A stretch of 64,000 bases of DNA, from the NCBI RefSeq assembly GCF_040412425.1, contig NC_089744.1, forward strand, positions 39,211,599-39,275,598. The letters are read 5' to 3'. Both the position numbers and the translations under genes were made by a program. The notes under the pieces are model-generated. The model ran no database searches, was not told the DNA's origin, and saw nothing but the letters and a program-made list of their open reading frames with translations. This document shows positions 12,925-25,444 of this stretch, in pieces. The first letter of the stretch is position 1. Every line of letters begins with the position of its first letter. The stretch comes from Macrobrachium rosenbergii. Taxonomy: Eukaryota > Arthropoda > Malacostraca > Decapoda > Palaemonidae.

Positions 12925-13010
12925 CTTTGTTTTAGAATGGTTTAGGATAATCTTATCCCATGGGTTCGAATCCCACTACGGAAGATAAGATTTCTTCATT
13001 TCCTCTTTAA
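12925..13010 (+). repeat. tRNA-like SINE fragment (copy 2)
   Basis: A perfect B-box GGTTCGAATCC at 12963-12973 with TTTCTTCATT beginning 28 bases from the box start, exactly as in the 640-730 copy. A GGTTTAGGATAAT word upstream resembles AGTTTAGGGTAAC in copy 1. Not a functional tRNA. Confidence 0.5.
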
Positions 13011-13236
13011 CTGGATTCAGGGCTCAGAGTGATAAGTTTGTGTAAAATATTTGAGGAAATTTAGAAGACTGAAAGGCTATTATGGTTACTGTATTACAAA
13101 TAAATACTATATATTTTGGAAGGTGACTGGTAGATTACTGGTGTGTGCGTGTGTTTGTAGGTAATTCCACTGCAGCTAATGCTGTCGATCAGCCTTTTTA
13201 CTAGCCGTATTCCGTTTCCTACCTCCAAAGTCTGCA

Positions 13237-13623
13237 GTGTCTGTAGGGCAGGAAAATGCTACGGGCCTGACATTCTTGCCTATAGGAGTCAAGCTTACAT
13301 ATGAGCTTGGCAAGCATTTGACGTCTTTTAGTCTGATCATTCATCTTAGAATTATACATTTAGACAGTTTGTTCATTGAAAGATTGACTATTCCAGTAAC
13401 TTCCCGTGCTGTAGCTAAAACTTTTGACATTCTAACTTATCTTCATCTTAAACCATTAGAATTTCAGAGTCTTTTCGTTTATCGTCAGTACGGATTCCAT
13501 AAAGAAAATTCAACAGGTGCTCGTCTGGCCTGGTTTAATCATCAACTTGAGGATTCTCAGGTCAAGGCTTTTGATAATTTATTTTTTCAATTGTTTATTT
13601 TGAATTGTTTTTCCATCCACTAA
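13237..13623 (+). pseudogene. Possible LINE reverse transcriptase fragment
   Basis: A 128-codon open frame. Its middle reads IPVTSRAVAKTFD and YRQYGFHKENSTGARL. This resembles the part of CR1/Jockey-type reverse transcriptases where a SK(V/A)FE-like helix precedes QYGFRxxxST. The expected D of the following A motif falls near KAFDNLFF. No YADD box follows before the stop, so it would be a short 5'- and 3'-truncated fragment. The similarity is judged by eye and could be coincidental. Confidence 0.35.
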
Positions 13624-15641
13624 AGAAATTAAACTAAGAAAATTGAAGTATAGATATGTCAGCTTCAAAAAAATAAAGAAAGAGAGAGAGATTAACTGTT
13701 CATGAACCATACATGCAGTGCCTTAACTAATTGTAATGTAATGAGAGAGAGAGAGAGAGAGCGGGTTGGGGGGCGGGTGTCGGGGAGACACTAGCCTCTA
13801 TGCATTCGAAACAGGTTAGAGGAAAGCAACAACCAAGATCTTAGTTGCAACAACATGTTCTTTAGTCGAAGAAAATATCACACTGAACGGGAAACAAAGG
13901 AAAAATTACGCAACGGATTCCAGATTGCGTAGAAATTGTAGAATAAGAAAAAATATTTTATATTAGGAAGCCAGAATTACCAGCAATCATTCGTGATTTT
14001 CAAACTGAGGCCAGATAAAAGAAAGAAAAATAAGGGAGGGGAAAATGCGGTACCTAACTCCAAAGATGATTCTAGACTTTCCCTCTTTATGAATTGAACG
14101 TCAGAGGAATAATGGAAAGACTTCGGCATTTTGCAGGTAGGTAGAAACAAATAACCAAACCAACCACATCAGAAATGCTCGATTCAGTTGTGAATGCAAA
14201 AAGAGGTGTTGTGTTTAGATTTATTTACGTTTAAAGGGGTAGCCTAGGTAGACTACTTTTCTTATTCATGGATACCTATTTGCGTCTTTATCTCAGAAAC
14301 GCAAAATTGTTCTATTGCGATCGTTTTTCTTTGTTTATTTTTTAAATATTTCAGAGAACACTTTGTAACAGTATTCATAAGTTTCTCTGTCAATAAATTT
14401 TTATGTTCATATACTGTTCGAATCATCAATCAAAGCATGTTATATATATAAACTATCATTTTCAAAGACTTACATCATCAAGTGTGTACTTCCCGCCTAG
14501 GAGGTTCAGAGGCAAGGATAAGGGATAGATGTTTTCTTCATTGGCATTAAATCTAACAAGAAGTTTCGGGGATGATTATTTTTCCCCATCTGGTATCTTA
14601 ATACGAACTTCCGCTCTGAAAGAAAATTTAAAGGAAAGTACCACATAGGGTTTAATATATGCTGCTGATGAATGAATTTGCATATGATGGTGATAAAAAT
14701 AATGTTCTGTACCATCTGAATTCAATTTTTGATCGAACGCCATTTATTTACTTTCCTTCTAATTGACGAAACTGCGGAGAGAGAGGTCAGAAAATATATG
14801 AACTGACATTTGGCAGCCCAAGAAGCTTTCTCCATTCCTTCTTTCGCAATCTTGTCTTTTATATATTTGATTCTTTTACGTTCTTCGAATATTTTGAATA
14901 TCAAATTAACTTTCAGTCGTAAAATATTTATAACTAAAATATATATATTTTCTTGAGTAAATATTTGTGTGTTCCCACGCATGCGTCGTCAACATCCGAG
15001 ACTAATAAAATGCGGCTGGATCAGCGGAGTTAATTCTGCATTTCACCTTAGTTTTCTTTGCTAATTTTTTTTTTTTTTTTTTTTTTTGCAGGACGTAAAT
15101 CATGAATGAGTTGTCCAATATGTATCCGGTAAATAATTTGAACGCAATTAGGTATTAATTTTCTGTTACTAAGGAGAATGTACATACAAACATAAAATGC
15201 ACAGGAATATATTCACAAAAGTAAGATTGACGTTTTTCCTATCTCGACAGGGCATAACCAAAGTCCGAGTATAGGACCTTGGTTACATTGCAACACCTGG
15301 GTTAATAGGTGGTTTCCTTGACGTCATGAGGAACTCGGTTGATGTTGTGTACACATACACAAACGCATAAACGGGATAGCTTACTGAAGTAAGAATGGAA
15401 AGATGAATAATAGGCAACTCACTTGATTTTGCTCCGCAGAAGAAAAGATTAATAAAAGGTTAAGAAGCCATAATACTAATGGTACTAAATTTCGCTACCA
15501 GCCCATCCCAACATCAATTCATACAATGATAAGTAATGTAAAACCTTGTCTGTCACAGCCGGTGGAGGGGATTGAACACATACTATCTTTTACAAGCTGT
15601 TAAGTATTGGTCTTCAAGATTAAATTTCATAATCAATCAAT

Positions 15642-15643
<2 letters not shown>
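13624..15643. other. No gene recognised
   Basis: AT-rich sequence with a short GA run (13742-13762) and a 21-base T run (15067-15087). No coding or RNA signature that I can support. Confidence 0.4.
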
Positions 15644-15718
<75 letters not shown>

Positions 15719-15722
15719 TGCG
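15644..15722. repeat. Compound (CT)n-(TG)n microsatellite
   Basis: CT tract to about 15701, then TG to about 15720, seen directly. Ser/Leu-rich frames across it are artefacts. Confidence 0.95.
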
Positions 15723-18174
15723 TGTCAGTGTCAGTGGAGAGGTATTTATTCACTCTTAATGTAAATTCGTGTGCTGAATCCTGAAACAGACTGAAACGAT
15801 CGCTGAATTTGGGCTGTGAAATGTGTCCACACAAGATAGTATTGAGCAGCGAGCGATACGTGCTGTCGGCTTAGGTTCGATGATATTCTTTCAAGCGATT
15901 GTCAGGCGAATGGAATTTTTAAGGTAGTCTGTGTTAATGGGAATAGGTTTGTAACCCACCAACATCACTGGCGATGGGTATAAGTCCAAAATTAGCAAAT
16001 CTCGCCTTGCAATATTATCAGATTATCTGATTGCTATACAGATTCAGAAACGTTTTTTAATACTCGGACACCTTCGATGTTCAATAGTGTATACAGTAAT
16101 ACAAGGATAGGTCAGTTTGCATAACGACAATCATATGAAGTTTGCTAGAGAAAGAGGGAGAGAGTGTGTGTACTTAAATTCCTCCAGAAGAGTGGTTGTT
16201 ATGAAACGCAGAAGAAAATGTTAATGAGCTTGATTAAATATGTAAACTAAACCATGAGCTCCTTGTGGATAAGTTCCTTTGTCTCTGTCATTTCTCTCTT
16301 TCTTGTGTATTATGAGAAAGCTTTCAGGAAAATTAAGGTAGCATTTATAAATAATTACAATGAGAAATGTAAAGGTAATAATGTTTGTATATATGAAGTC
16401 GGTAATGATGTACCAGTCTCCTTCCAAAACGAATTTTGTTTGTTTATTAAATTTATTTTATATTTTCTTATTTATACAACCTGATGCAGGTGTCATTCCA
16501 TTATGTATATAGTATAGTTAATGCCTGGATTTTTATCTGATCCTCTGCCTTTCCATGCAAGAAGTTTAGGGCCCTGTGAAAACTCCACGGAAGTTAATTG
16601 CCAAATTCAAATTATTCCACGCAGAGGAACATATTGATGAAAACAATGCCCTCAATCGGTCCTAATTTGTACATTAGAGTGTCCCTTGTAGTTTTCTTGG
16701 ATAAATTTCTCTTCAAACCAATTCATTTTGCTCTTGCATTTCATATGATTCTTAATGAATACCTACAAGTTCCATAGTTTTTTTCCTTATTTGTGGGGCA
16801 ACTTAGTGACAGTTGAGGGCTCTTTGTACTCAAAAGTCATGTGTCCAATACCCTTGTTACACCGTGCTGCCACGCTTTTTAGTATAGTTAAATGTAGCTG
16901 CTTTTTATTAAAGAAGAGGAAACCAATTTACAGAGAATCTCAGATTTTCTGTCAGTGGCTCCTTCATTTTGCAGCCACCCGCAAAATCGTAATTATTTAA
17001 AACAGATATTTCGCAGAAAAGAACCAATGAATGATTATTTAACCTCATATTTTAAATTTGTAAAATCGTGTTTCTTTCCATGGCTTGTTTGTCATTGAAT
17101 ATCCTTGTGGAATGACATAGACTAATAAATAGTAAAGATAATTATTTCGATTTCAGTCTAACCCAGCCACTGCAATGATTTGCCCCAAATGAAACGAGTA
17201 CATAAAATTTGCTTGTGAAGCAACAGGAGAAAAAGAATAGAGCTCATTGTATGACACAAAACGAATTCATTTATATGATGAATTAAGCAGTAATGTGATT
17301 GTTTTGGTACCTTTCATATGATATGATAGATGCATCCTTAGCAGTCCCTGTCGCCAAACGGTAACTTGTCAGAACTTCTAGTCACTTTTGAAGCTTTAGA
17401 AGTCTTGCCAACCAGTGTCAGCACAAGGGTCGAGAGAGTGGCGTGAGTACCCCTAGATAAGAATGCGGCATCCTTGAGCCAAGTGTCAACAGGCATTGCC
17501 TGCTGAAGGTCTTGTGGTGTCTCCCAGACAGAGCGCTTAAGTCGGACCACTGTGATGAATTCTTTGACCTCGAAGAGAAAAATTCAGGGTCGTATCCAAG
17601 CAGGATTCACGCATATCGTTTTTATCCGACAAAGAAAAAAGTCTGAAGCATTACACTTGAGACTTCTTCTATTGTTTTTTTTTTTGGGGGAGATATTTTA
17701 AAAACACTCTTCTCAGTAATGTCATAGAGGAAATTACACAATCATAAAATGGAGTTGTGGTGACCTTGAAATTAGGAAAGATTTGGCAATCTCTTTTTCG
17801 TGTGCCCAAAACCCTGATTCTGATTCCCAGGCCAGGAAAGTAGTGTAATGGGAGTGTGACCATGAACCCAGTATACCTCTGTGGACTTTAGCAGCCCAAA
17901 ATGTACATGGTTGTTAGTTGACTGTAATTGGTTACAATTGGTGTGGAGGGGAGAAAATTAATCAGTGCTACGTGAAACTTTACTGCCATTTCATCATTAA
18001 AAACGGAATGGCCTCGATAAGTAATCCTCATTTCAGCATGATGAAACCACACATCAAACACTCTCTCGTTAGGGAAAATTTCATTCCGTTTTATTCGTGT
18101 TTGTTTTTCAGTATTTTTATCATTGTTGATATTCTGCCCTGTTATGAATCCAATATTTATGAAAAATTGATTGA

Positions 18175-18178
<4 letters not shown>
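15723..18178. other. No gene recognised; one unexplained open frame
   Basis: Nothing recognised in most of the stretch. On the minus strand 17338-17550 is open for 70 codons (contains LKDAAFLSRGTHATLSTLV). It is GC-richer than its surroundings, so it could be a fragment of a transposon gag-like protein. I do not recognise it. Confidence 0.3.

Positions 18179-18250
<72 letters not shown>
18179..18250. repeat. (CT)n microsatellite
   Basis: About 72 bases of pure CT. Confidence 0.95.
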
Positions 18251-18252
<2 letters not shown>

Positions 18253-19170
18253 AGCTCAATTAGCAGCTCTTTTACCTAACAACCACGGTGGAAGAAGAGT
18301 GAATGATATGGGGGTGTTCTCCAGAAATGTGGTATATACGCCCTTGTTGACCAAGCAGTGAATTATGTACCGGTTATTTGTAGAGATTTGAGGAAGCTCA
18401 AGCCCAGGAAAGACATGAGCGGTCGAATTTCCCATAGGCCCTTTAAGCCACACGGAGTTGGAAGGTGATAATGATGATGATATGTTTGATCTGTTTTGTT
18501 TGTTTTGTTTTTGCACGAGGAGGTTACTCCAAGGGAAAAGGTCAAATTCTCTGCCACATTTATCCATGAACTCTTGAGTGAAGTGTGAACTTCCTGTACA
18601 AGAAACTTCGGCAGCACCAGCCGCTTTATGTTCTGGTAATTCTAATCACGTTGGGGCATCCACCTCTGTTTTGAACATACTTTAGTATTTTGAGGTATCC
18701 CCATCCTTCCTCCCAAAGTTTCAGTACCAAGAAACTTTCTTAACGGGAATGATTGTTAAAGTAATATTTGTTCCAAATTTGCTCTTGAGGAATGACCGAC
18801 TTTTTATTTTCAGCCAGTTTAGCATTTTTTCTGAAATTAAAATTAATAGAAAACTGACATTTAATTTGTTATTACTACTCTTGGTTATTTATTTTAGAAT
18901 CTGTTGAAAAACTTCACCTAAAAGTTAGGACCAAAATGATTGTACCGTCATTTTTATTTTAGAACCTAACTATAAACTACCTGAAATGTATTATTTACCG
19001 TCAAGGATTTCTTGAATATTTCTAAGGTCAGCCGTAAGGTAACAAAACAAATCCGAATACATAAGAATTTCACATTTAGGTTATTTGCTACAGTGCCCCT
19101 CCCTCATTAGAGCAAACCTGTTTAAAGCACCCGCCAACAAGTCGGTGAAATTGAATGGTAATATTTTTTA
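18251..19170. other. No gene recognised
   Basis: Begins with TGGTAGCTCAATTAGCAG right after the CT tract, which looks like a tRNA A-box, but no B-box follows at the right distance. Nothing else is recognised. Confidence 0.35.
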
Positions 19171-19182
19171 AGTTTTTTATTT

Positions 19183-19199
19183 TATATATATATATATTT

Positions 19200-19271
<72 letters not shown>

Positions 19272-19276
19272 GTATG
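19183..19276. repeat. (TA)n and (TATG)n microsatellite
   Basis: Imperfect then pure TA (19205-19259) followed by TATG repeats. Confidence 0.95.
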
Positions 19277-19377
19277 TGTGTAATTTGCCCTTCAGTTTCT
19301 CCCTCCATCAGGCATCTTCGCAAATTCCTGAGATGTATGCTAGTATTGCACCAGCCCCGGTTTATTTGGCATACCCC

Positions 19378-19408
19378 TAGGTTAGGTTAGGTTGATTAGG
19401 TTAGATTA
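19378..19408 (+). repeat. Short TTAGG-like tract
   Basis: TAGGTTAGGTTAGGTT followed by degenerate copies. TTAGG is the arthropod telomere unit, but five partial copies are too few to call an interstitial telomere. Another brief copy is at 41857-41873. Confidence 0.4.
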
Positions 19409-19620
19409 AGAATATGTGAGTAATTTGGGTGTGGGAAACATATTGATATTATTTTCAAGAAAATTCTGTGGTTAGTTTTTACGATATGGCGTTCTGCTTT
19501 TTTCAGGGATAAGTCCCGGTACTCGGTTACATCTCGGGCATTTTTCTGGAAACCTTATCTACTCCATAAATTTCTCCGAGGCCTGATAGAGGGCAAAACT
19601 GTTATGACAAATTTAAGAAC

Positions 19621-19622
<2 letters not shown>

Positions 19623-19675
<53 letters not shown>
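19623..19675. repeat. (CT)n microsatellite
   Basis: Pure CT tract only ~30 bases before a very long TA tract. Confidence 0.95.
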
Positions 19676-19679
<4 letters not shown>

Positions 19680-19694
19680 GTATGTATATGTACC

Positions 19695-19884
<190 letters not shown>

Positions 19885-19916
19885 ATGTGCAATGCACTAG
19901 ATGGATGAAGGATTTA

Positions 19917-20180
19917 TAAGGTTGGTTCTTTCAAATATTTAGGGATGACGATATTCAGTACAGGAACTGTGGAGTTGGAATTTAGTGAAAGATTAAAACA
20001 ATAAGGGAGTGGGCTCCACAGAACACCAGAAAAGTTGGAAGACCCATTCCTACTTGGATGAGAATCATGAAACGGGAGGCTGGAGGTGAATGGTAATACG
20101 AGGAAGTAAAAGCACTGGAAAGACAGGAGTGGCAGAGCATCACAGAAGTTTTTATGATGCTTGGCGTTAGAGTCATTCAT
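19917..20180 (+). pseudogene. LINE polymerase C-terminal fragment
   Basis: Plus-strand frames show [24 protein letters not shown] is the conserved thumb motif of RTE/Proto-type LINE reverse transcriptases, usually followed by E-x-E/R-I. In another frame comes KVGRPIPTWMRIMKREAGG, the GRPxxxWxxxIKxD-type C-terminal segment, then one stop, then YEEVKALERQEWQSIT. The segment between them is deleted, joining thumb and C-terminus. No 5' part is present. It starts directly after the 177-bp TA tract and ends at another TA tract. Confidence 0.6.
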
Positions 20181-20189
20181 GTATGTATG

Positions 20190-20190
<1 letters not shown>

Positions 20191-20282
<92 letters not shown>
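20191..20282. repeat. (TA)n microsatellite
   Basis: The last long TA tract; none of comparable length occurs from here to 64000. Confidence 0.95.
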
Positions 20283-20284
<2 letters not shown>

Positions 20285-20943
20285 TTCTAGGGCATAGTTT
20301 TTTCTCTCATAAAATTTTCGTTAAAAGCAATTGCTTTAGTGGTATCAATAAGTTTCTTGCAGGTATCTTTATACCGTCGTAGTTTTTTCCGATTCTCGTT
20401 CGTCAGTTTCTGGTGGAAAATACTGAGATTTCCTTTGTCCATTTATTTGTTTCGCCTTTTATGGCGTTATCAAGCGACTACTGACTTCCAGTCTGGCCCT
20501 TCGACATATTTATATCATCGTTTGAGGAGAATGACCTTGAGATCCGGGTACTGGTTGATCAAGGGATTAAAACTTAACCATTTCAGGGCGTTGTTTCGGG
20601 TACAAAGAGCATGTATGACAACCAAAGTAAAATTGTAAACATGTGGTTAGATAAATTAGTTAATATATAATACCATGTGCTTAGAGTTTCTTTAAATTGG
20701 TTTAAAATTTAGAAAAATCTTACATGTTAGTTTGCAATTACAGAAAATGAAGTACAAAAATAAATAAAATTTTATATAACGTATGTAAAAGGTACAAATA
20801 AAGAAGTGTCTGTTTATACATAAATGATTATATTATTAAATTTAAGTGCATGTGTGCGTCCAAATGCTCTGCTCTAACTACGGCTCGAGGTTCGTGTTGG
20901 GCGGGGCCTCGGCGACTTGAGCAAGCTTGTTACTTAGCCTTCG
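20283..20943. other. No gene recognised
   Basis: AT-rich and possibly containing the 3' tail of the Penelope-like element, which lies on the minus strand just beyond. No specific motif seen. Confidence 0.35.
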
Positions 20944-22253
20944 CTAGGCGCTCTTGTGTCCCCTAAGGGGCGCGATGTGCGCGGTGGTTGGGGGCGTGCT
21001 GTCAGGTCCGTGTTGGCTCGTGTAATCCTTCTCCTGCTGGAAGGGAGAGTATGATCCGACTCTTGTTGCATAATCAGAGTCGGTTTCTGGATAGTGATGT
21101 TTACCGCTTCGGCTACTAAAAGCGACCTGGTTGCCTTCCATCAGCTCATGTAGGGATGGCTTCCTGTCGTGCACATTCTGTATAATGTTGATGAATGGCC
21201 CCTTAATTTCTGTAAGCCAGTATACGTCTCCGAAGGGTCGTTGTAGTTTGCCCGGTGTAGTTGGCTGTGACAAGTGAATTTGTAAACTACGTTCATGCAC
21301 ATCTTCGGTCTTCCCGGAGCGGTGCTGTTCTTCATTATTAGTGCTGGTACAATCTTACTATAGATTCTGAGGCTTATTTTGTGGTAAGAGGTTGTTGGAG
21401 TTACGCCTCTGCTTATTATCGCACGTAGTGTGCGGCATTCCTCCTCGTATGCAGACCCATAATGCAGACGATGGTAAATAATCAGGCTCTCCTCCTTGTT
21501 CGTCGTCGTGTTTGGTTGGTAAAACTCATCCGTTTTCTTTTTTATTGGAGTTTCATTGATTTGATCTCCATAACCATTGTTTGTCAACAATTTGCGAGCT
21601 CGGTCAAGTTCGTTACTTATGTCTCTCCACGGTGTGCTGTGTGTGAAGACTCTGTTGACATACGCACGCACTATAGACTTTTTTTATGCGTCTAGGCATT
21701 CTCCTCGTGCGTTCAAGCAACGGCCAGTTCGTTGCTTTTGTATACACGGTAGTTTTAAAGTGTCCTTCTTGTTAATTTACCAGAACATCAAGAAACGGTT
21801 AAGTCTTCAGCTGGTTGTGCTCTGTGTTGAAGTTGAGCACCGAGTTTCTTTTCAGGGCATCTGCTAGTTTTCTGGCATCGTCTGTTTCCTGTATTGTGAC
21901 GATAATATCATTGATGTACCGCCCATAAATCTTAGGTTTTCGGTGTTCTCGGAAGGTCCTTTCTTCGACGGTGGCCATGTACATATTTACAAAAAGGACC
22001 TTTAGTGGGGATCCCATGGCGACTCCGTGTACTTGCAGAAATAATTTCCCCCGGTGAGAGAGGAAAGGGCCTCCGTAGTACAGGCCTTCTGCATATCTCG
22101 GAGGACATCCTCGGAAATGGGCAGCGGGCTCTTGTCGGACTTGTATACACAATCAAGGCTGATGTTGATCATTTTTTCGATGGGAACATTCGTAAATAAA
22201 CTTTCAACGTCGAGTGAGGTGATGTGTAAATATACGTATGTACAATCACTCAT
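20944..22253 (-). mobile_element. Penelope-like retroelement, 5'-truncated and decayed
   Basis: Read on the minus strand from 22253: SLDVESLFTNVPIEK is the hallmark SFDVxSLFTNVP of Penelope reverse transcriptases. After a frameshift near 22050 comes VHGVAMGSPLKVLFVNMYM (GVAMGSPL motif), then RYINDIIVT, where the usual YxDD is YIND, and NTEHNQLKT. After another break a third frame has RAYVNRVFTHS, RARKLLTNNGYG and VVYKFTC, leading into a GIY-YIG endonuclease-like tail (YTGLQKL..H; then GPFINIIQNVHDRKPSLHELMEG, frame ending at 20944). The DD to ND change and at least two frameshifts make it inactive. Penelope-like elements encode RT followed by GIY-YIG nuclease, which matches this order. The N-terminal part and terminal repeats are not seen. 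Confidence 0.85.
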
Positions 22254-23269
22254 ATGCTTGCATTGTCTTTGAAGTACACGTACACAACGCTCACAAACAG
22301 GTATTGTTTATGTAATTTTTTTTTCTTCAGAAGACATCGTAAATGCAAATATTTCATATTGTAAAAAGACATATTGCAGAAAAATTAAGAAAAAATGGCT
22401 GCTGTGCCATTTATTAAAGCTTTCTTCCAATCACACACATTGTAAGCTTAAACAATATTTGTACGTAAGTGCTCGTGTACGATTGTGTTCATATGTGATC
22501 GTACACTTCAAAGGCGATGCAGACATACGAGCGATTGTACATATGTATGTTTACACATAACGAACATATTAAGGTAACTGTATATATACAGATGTTCGCA
22601 TACAGCTGTATTATATACTATATCCATGAAAGCTGTATTGAAATTTCAGATGTGGATGCTTTCCATGATTTTCATTTAAAAGCAAAAGAATTTTTCAGAG
22701 GTAGCTTATAATGTAGTGTTTATTTTTTCCTCAAAAATATGCTATTTTCATTATAGTATAATCGTGCGAAATATGGAAGTCAGGCTATTTTCGTTTTCTT
22801 TCCATGCGTGTTATACCTGTACTTTTTAATATCTTGATTTTGTGCAAAATATACTTCATCTTACTACTCCATGGGGTAAACGGGGTCTTGGTGCTTTGTC
22901 TGTACATAAAGTTTGCCCTCTCTTACTTACATTACGTTTGTAAAGAAGGAAATGAAAAAATCAGAGCTACATAGCATTAAACAAAGTGAGGAAATACTTA
23001 GTGACCCTCGCAAAGCCTTGGGAGAAGGGTGGTGTGTGCTAAATAAAGACTAGATAGAGAAAACTTGCAAGGTCACTTTACCGCAGTTCTTGGGGCCACT
23101 GCTTCACTTTTTTGTTATCTTTTATTCAAACAGTTTTATTAGGGTTTTTATCGTTATCTGGATGTTGTACGATCCTTTATGTAATGAAGTTGTCATCCGC
23201 CTAAAATTAATTTAGAGACAACAATTTTTACTTGGAGGGATTTGGGTGCTCTCACTTATACACCACAGA
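22254..23269. other. No gene recognised
   Basis: AT-rich; nothing recognised between the Penelope remnant and the LINE. Confidence 0.4.
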
Positions 23270-24090
23270 TATACTTAGGGAAGAGAAAGCCGTGAGAAAA
23301 TGTTTGTTAGATTATCTGTTAGTAGAGTGCAGGAGGTCATGGTGAGAAAAGATTGGCAGGAAGTATATCTAACGATTATTTGGTTGAAGCAAAAAGTCGA
23401 GATATATGGAAATTCAAGTTGGAGTGAAAAGGATAAAACTATCTATAAAGGTAATTCAGTAAAATGAGTTTGATGGAGATTAAAGTGAGGAGGGCAAATA
23501 AGAAGAAAATTGGTGAGAAACAGTCTGGTGCCAAAGACACAGAAGTGTAAAGAGTGTATGAATGTTTAAAATTCCAGGAGGCGTTTATAGGGGCAGCACA
23601 GGAAGTATGTGGTTTTATGAGTGTGGGGAGAGGCAGCAAAAACAGTGAGTGGAGGAATGAGTAAATAAGAACTTTAGTGAAGAAGAATAAGATGATTGGT
23701 TGTGTAGTTACAATAAGATTAGAAGTTCATTTACAGGACTACAGGAGGAAGGAAAAGTTGGTGAAGAGGAAGGTATGAGAAAAAAGAGGCCATTTAACCA
23801 ACGTAAAGGTAAGGGTTAGAAGATGAACAAGGACTTCTGGGAGAATAAGATGCTCTACATGGAAAGAAGTGCAGAGAGAAAGGTTAACAAGCAAATAGAT
23901 CTCAGAAGAAAAGATACAAGTGAGGAGACCCAGTTTCAAGAGATTTTAGTCCTGGGTTGGTGGAGTGAATATTTTAAGGATTTGTTGATTGTGAAGATAC
24001 TATAGAGGCAGCACTGAGTTTTTAAAGACTGGAAGAGGACTGTTTACAACTGAAAATCTTATGAAGCTACTGCAGAGAATGTAAAGAAGG
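23270..24090 (+). pseudogene. LINE polyprotein remnant, 5' portion
   Basis: Purine-rich plus strand with many stops. Read across frames it shows FQEAFIGAAQEVCGF, RGSKNSEWRNE, DYRRKEK and QEILVLGWWSEYFKDLL, ending ...AALSF. This order (EAF..AA.EVCG, then WW/WNEE, then W.EYF..LL) is the linker between endonuclease and reverse transcriptase in decapod RTE-like LINEs. The reading continues at 27279-28103 after the Gypsy element that interrupts it. It is a dead copy with no intact frame. Confidence 0.65.
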
Positions 24091-24475
24091 TTTGAGAGAG
24101 GTGCGAAATAATGAGCAGGAAGACAAGTACTGCTGGTTTATTGATGAAAGCGTGCTGCTTATAAAGCGGGATGCAGACATCTGCATAGATCGCAGAGACC
24201 GCTGGTACAAAGATTTACAGGTGACCTGAGGTCAAACTAATTTCTTATAAAAACAGGACAGGTTCATACCGAAAACATAGTGATCAATAATGTGTGACAC
24301 ATAACATAAATAACTCGTTACTTGTACATAAAGCATGATTGTTTAGAAAGAAAACATATATAGAGTTTATAATTATGATGATAAATATATATTCCGATCG
24401 ACCTTAGGTCGATGTGAAGGCACCGCAGAAAACGGGATGTTCTCTACAGAGAACGCGTTGAGCGGGAACTTTACA
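24091..24475 (-). repeat. LTR of Gypsy-1 (3' LTR in element orientation)
   Basis: 385 bases, paired with 26894-27278, also 385 bases. I count about 19 mismatches (near 5%) and no indels. In element orientation it starts TGTAAAG and ends ...CACCTCTCTCAAA, a slightly mutated end. It has a TTTATAAGCAG TATA-like box and AATAAA shortly before the end, as in the plus-strand LTR at 28104. Two symmetrical motifs are present: TGACCTCAGGTCA and GATCGACCTTAGGTCGAT. Confidence 0.92.
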
Positions 24476-24489
24476 ATACCCCCCTCCCC
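24476..24489 (-). promoter_or_regulatory. Polypurine tract of Gypsy-1
   Basis: On the minus strand GGGGAGGGGGGTAT abuts the 3' LTR, the usual position of the plus-strand primer of LTR elements. Confidence 0.8.
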
Positions 24490-24558
24490 AGACGGAGGCA
24501 ACGTCTGATTAAACCAGGTATCTGCTGGGGTGACGAAGGGGGCCTTGCTTTCTTGATG

Positions 24559-25440
24559 TCAACTGGAGAGGGTGGTCGCCTTCCCGGTGTCCTCTGCAGT
24601 GGTTTGTTGGGGTGACTTTCCGTCTGGTTTCTGGGTTTTTCGGGGACGCCCATGTTTCCTTCCTGCGACCGGGGTTGTTTGAGGGGCTGCCACATCCTGC
24701 GGGAGGTCTTGGGGTCCGCCTCCGTTGCCCCCCTCCAGGAATGCGGGTTTGAGACGACCTATTGAAACCCAGTCTTCCTGCCCATGGATGGATACTTGGA
24801 ATGCCTTCTTGTTCCTTTCCAGTACAAGGAAAGATCCTCTGTAGGGTCTAGTCAAGGGTGGGGATAAAGTGTCGTCCCTGATGAAGACGTGGGTGGCAGA
24901 GGACAGCCCGGGGGGCATGAAGGGGGACATCCTGTCGGTGAATGTCTTTTGGCAGGGGCGAACTTTCCAACCCTGTCATGGAGCCTCTGCGTCCCTATGT
25001 CGTCCCTGTCCTCTGCAACGAGTTCACTCGGGACTACCAGAGTCTCCCTGTAGACTTTTTCCACTGAGGAGGGGTCGCAGCTGGCTCTGGGGGCGGTCCT
25101 CAATCCGAAAACTGGAAGTACCAGCTGCCCTGGGTCAGCTGGTACTTCCAGTTTTTGGAGGAGCAATGAGCCAAGAGGGACGCCTTCAGAGACCTGTGGA
25201 ACCTTTCCACCATTCCACTGGCTGCAGGGTTGTAGGCAGTGGTGCTGTGGTGAGTGGTCCCCATTAGGCGTGCCAGGGCTGTCCACAGCTCGGACAGGAA
25301 AGCGGGTCCCCTGTCTCTTGTTATGTCGTCTGGGACACCGAACCAGCTGATCCAGCTGGAGAGGAGGGCTTCCGCACATGCACTGGAGGTGGCTTCTTCC
25401 ATGGGCTCGGGTTTGAAGACCTCCAAGAACTCCTCCAGGA
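24559..25440 (-). pseudogene. Gypsy-1 integrase (partial, frameshifted)
   Basis: At 25426-25100 the minus strand encodes ISWFGVPDDITRDRGPAF (second catalytic Asp), TTHHSTTAYNPAASGMVERFHRSLKASL (catalytic Glu in VERF) and the end of the core. The N-terminal HHCC zinc finger and first Asp are missing because the open frame comes straight from EVFKPEP, the linker that normally precedes RT. After stops and frameshifts, 24890-24720 gives DDTLSPPLTRPYRGSF and QEDWVSIGRLKPAFLEG, a GPY/F-type C-terminal module. A local inverted duplication of about 25 bp near 25105-25155 adds to the damage. Not functional. Confidence 0.85.
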
Positions 25441-25444
25441 GGGA

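Noticed and set aside
18251..18300. tRNA A-box-like TGGTAGCTCAATTAGCAG after a CT tract
   Set aside because: No B-box downstream at usual spacing and no stem structure.
15637..18361. Ser/Leu- or Arg/Glu-repeat open frames over CT tracts (15572-15834, 17888-18361)
   Set aside because: Direct products of (CT)n/(GA)n repeats, with no conserved domain.
19378..19408. Interstitial telomere (TTAGG)n
   Set aside because: Too short and degenerate; GGTTAGGTTAGG words are common by chance and drift in arthropod DNA.
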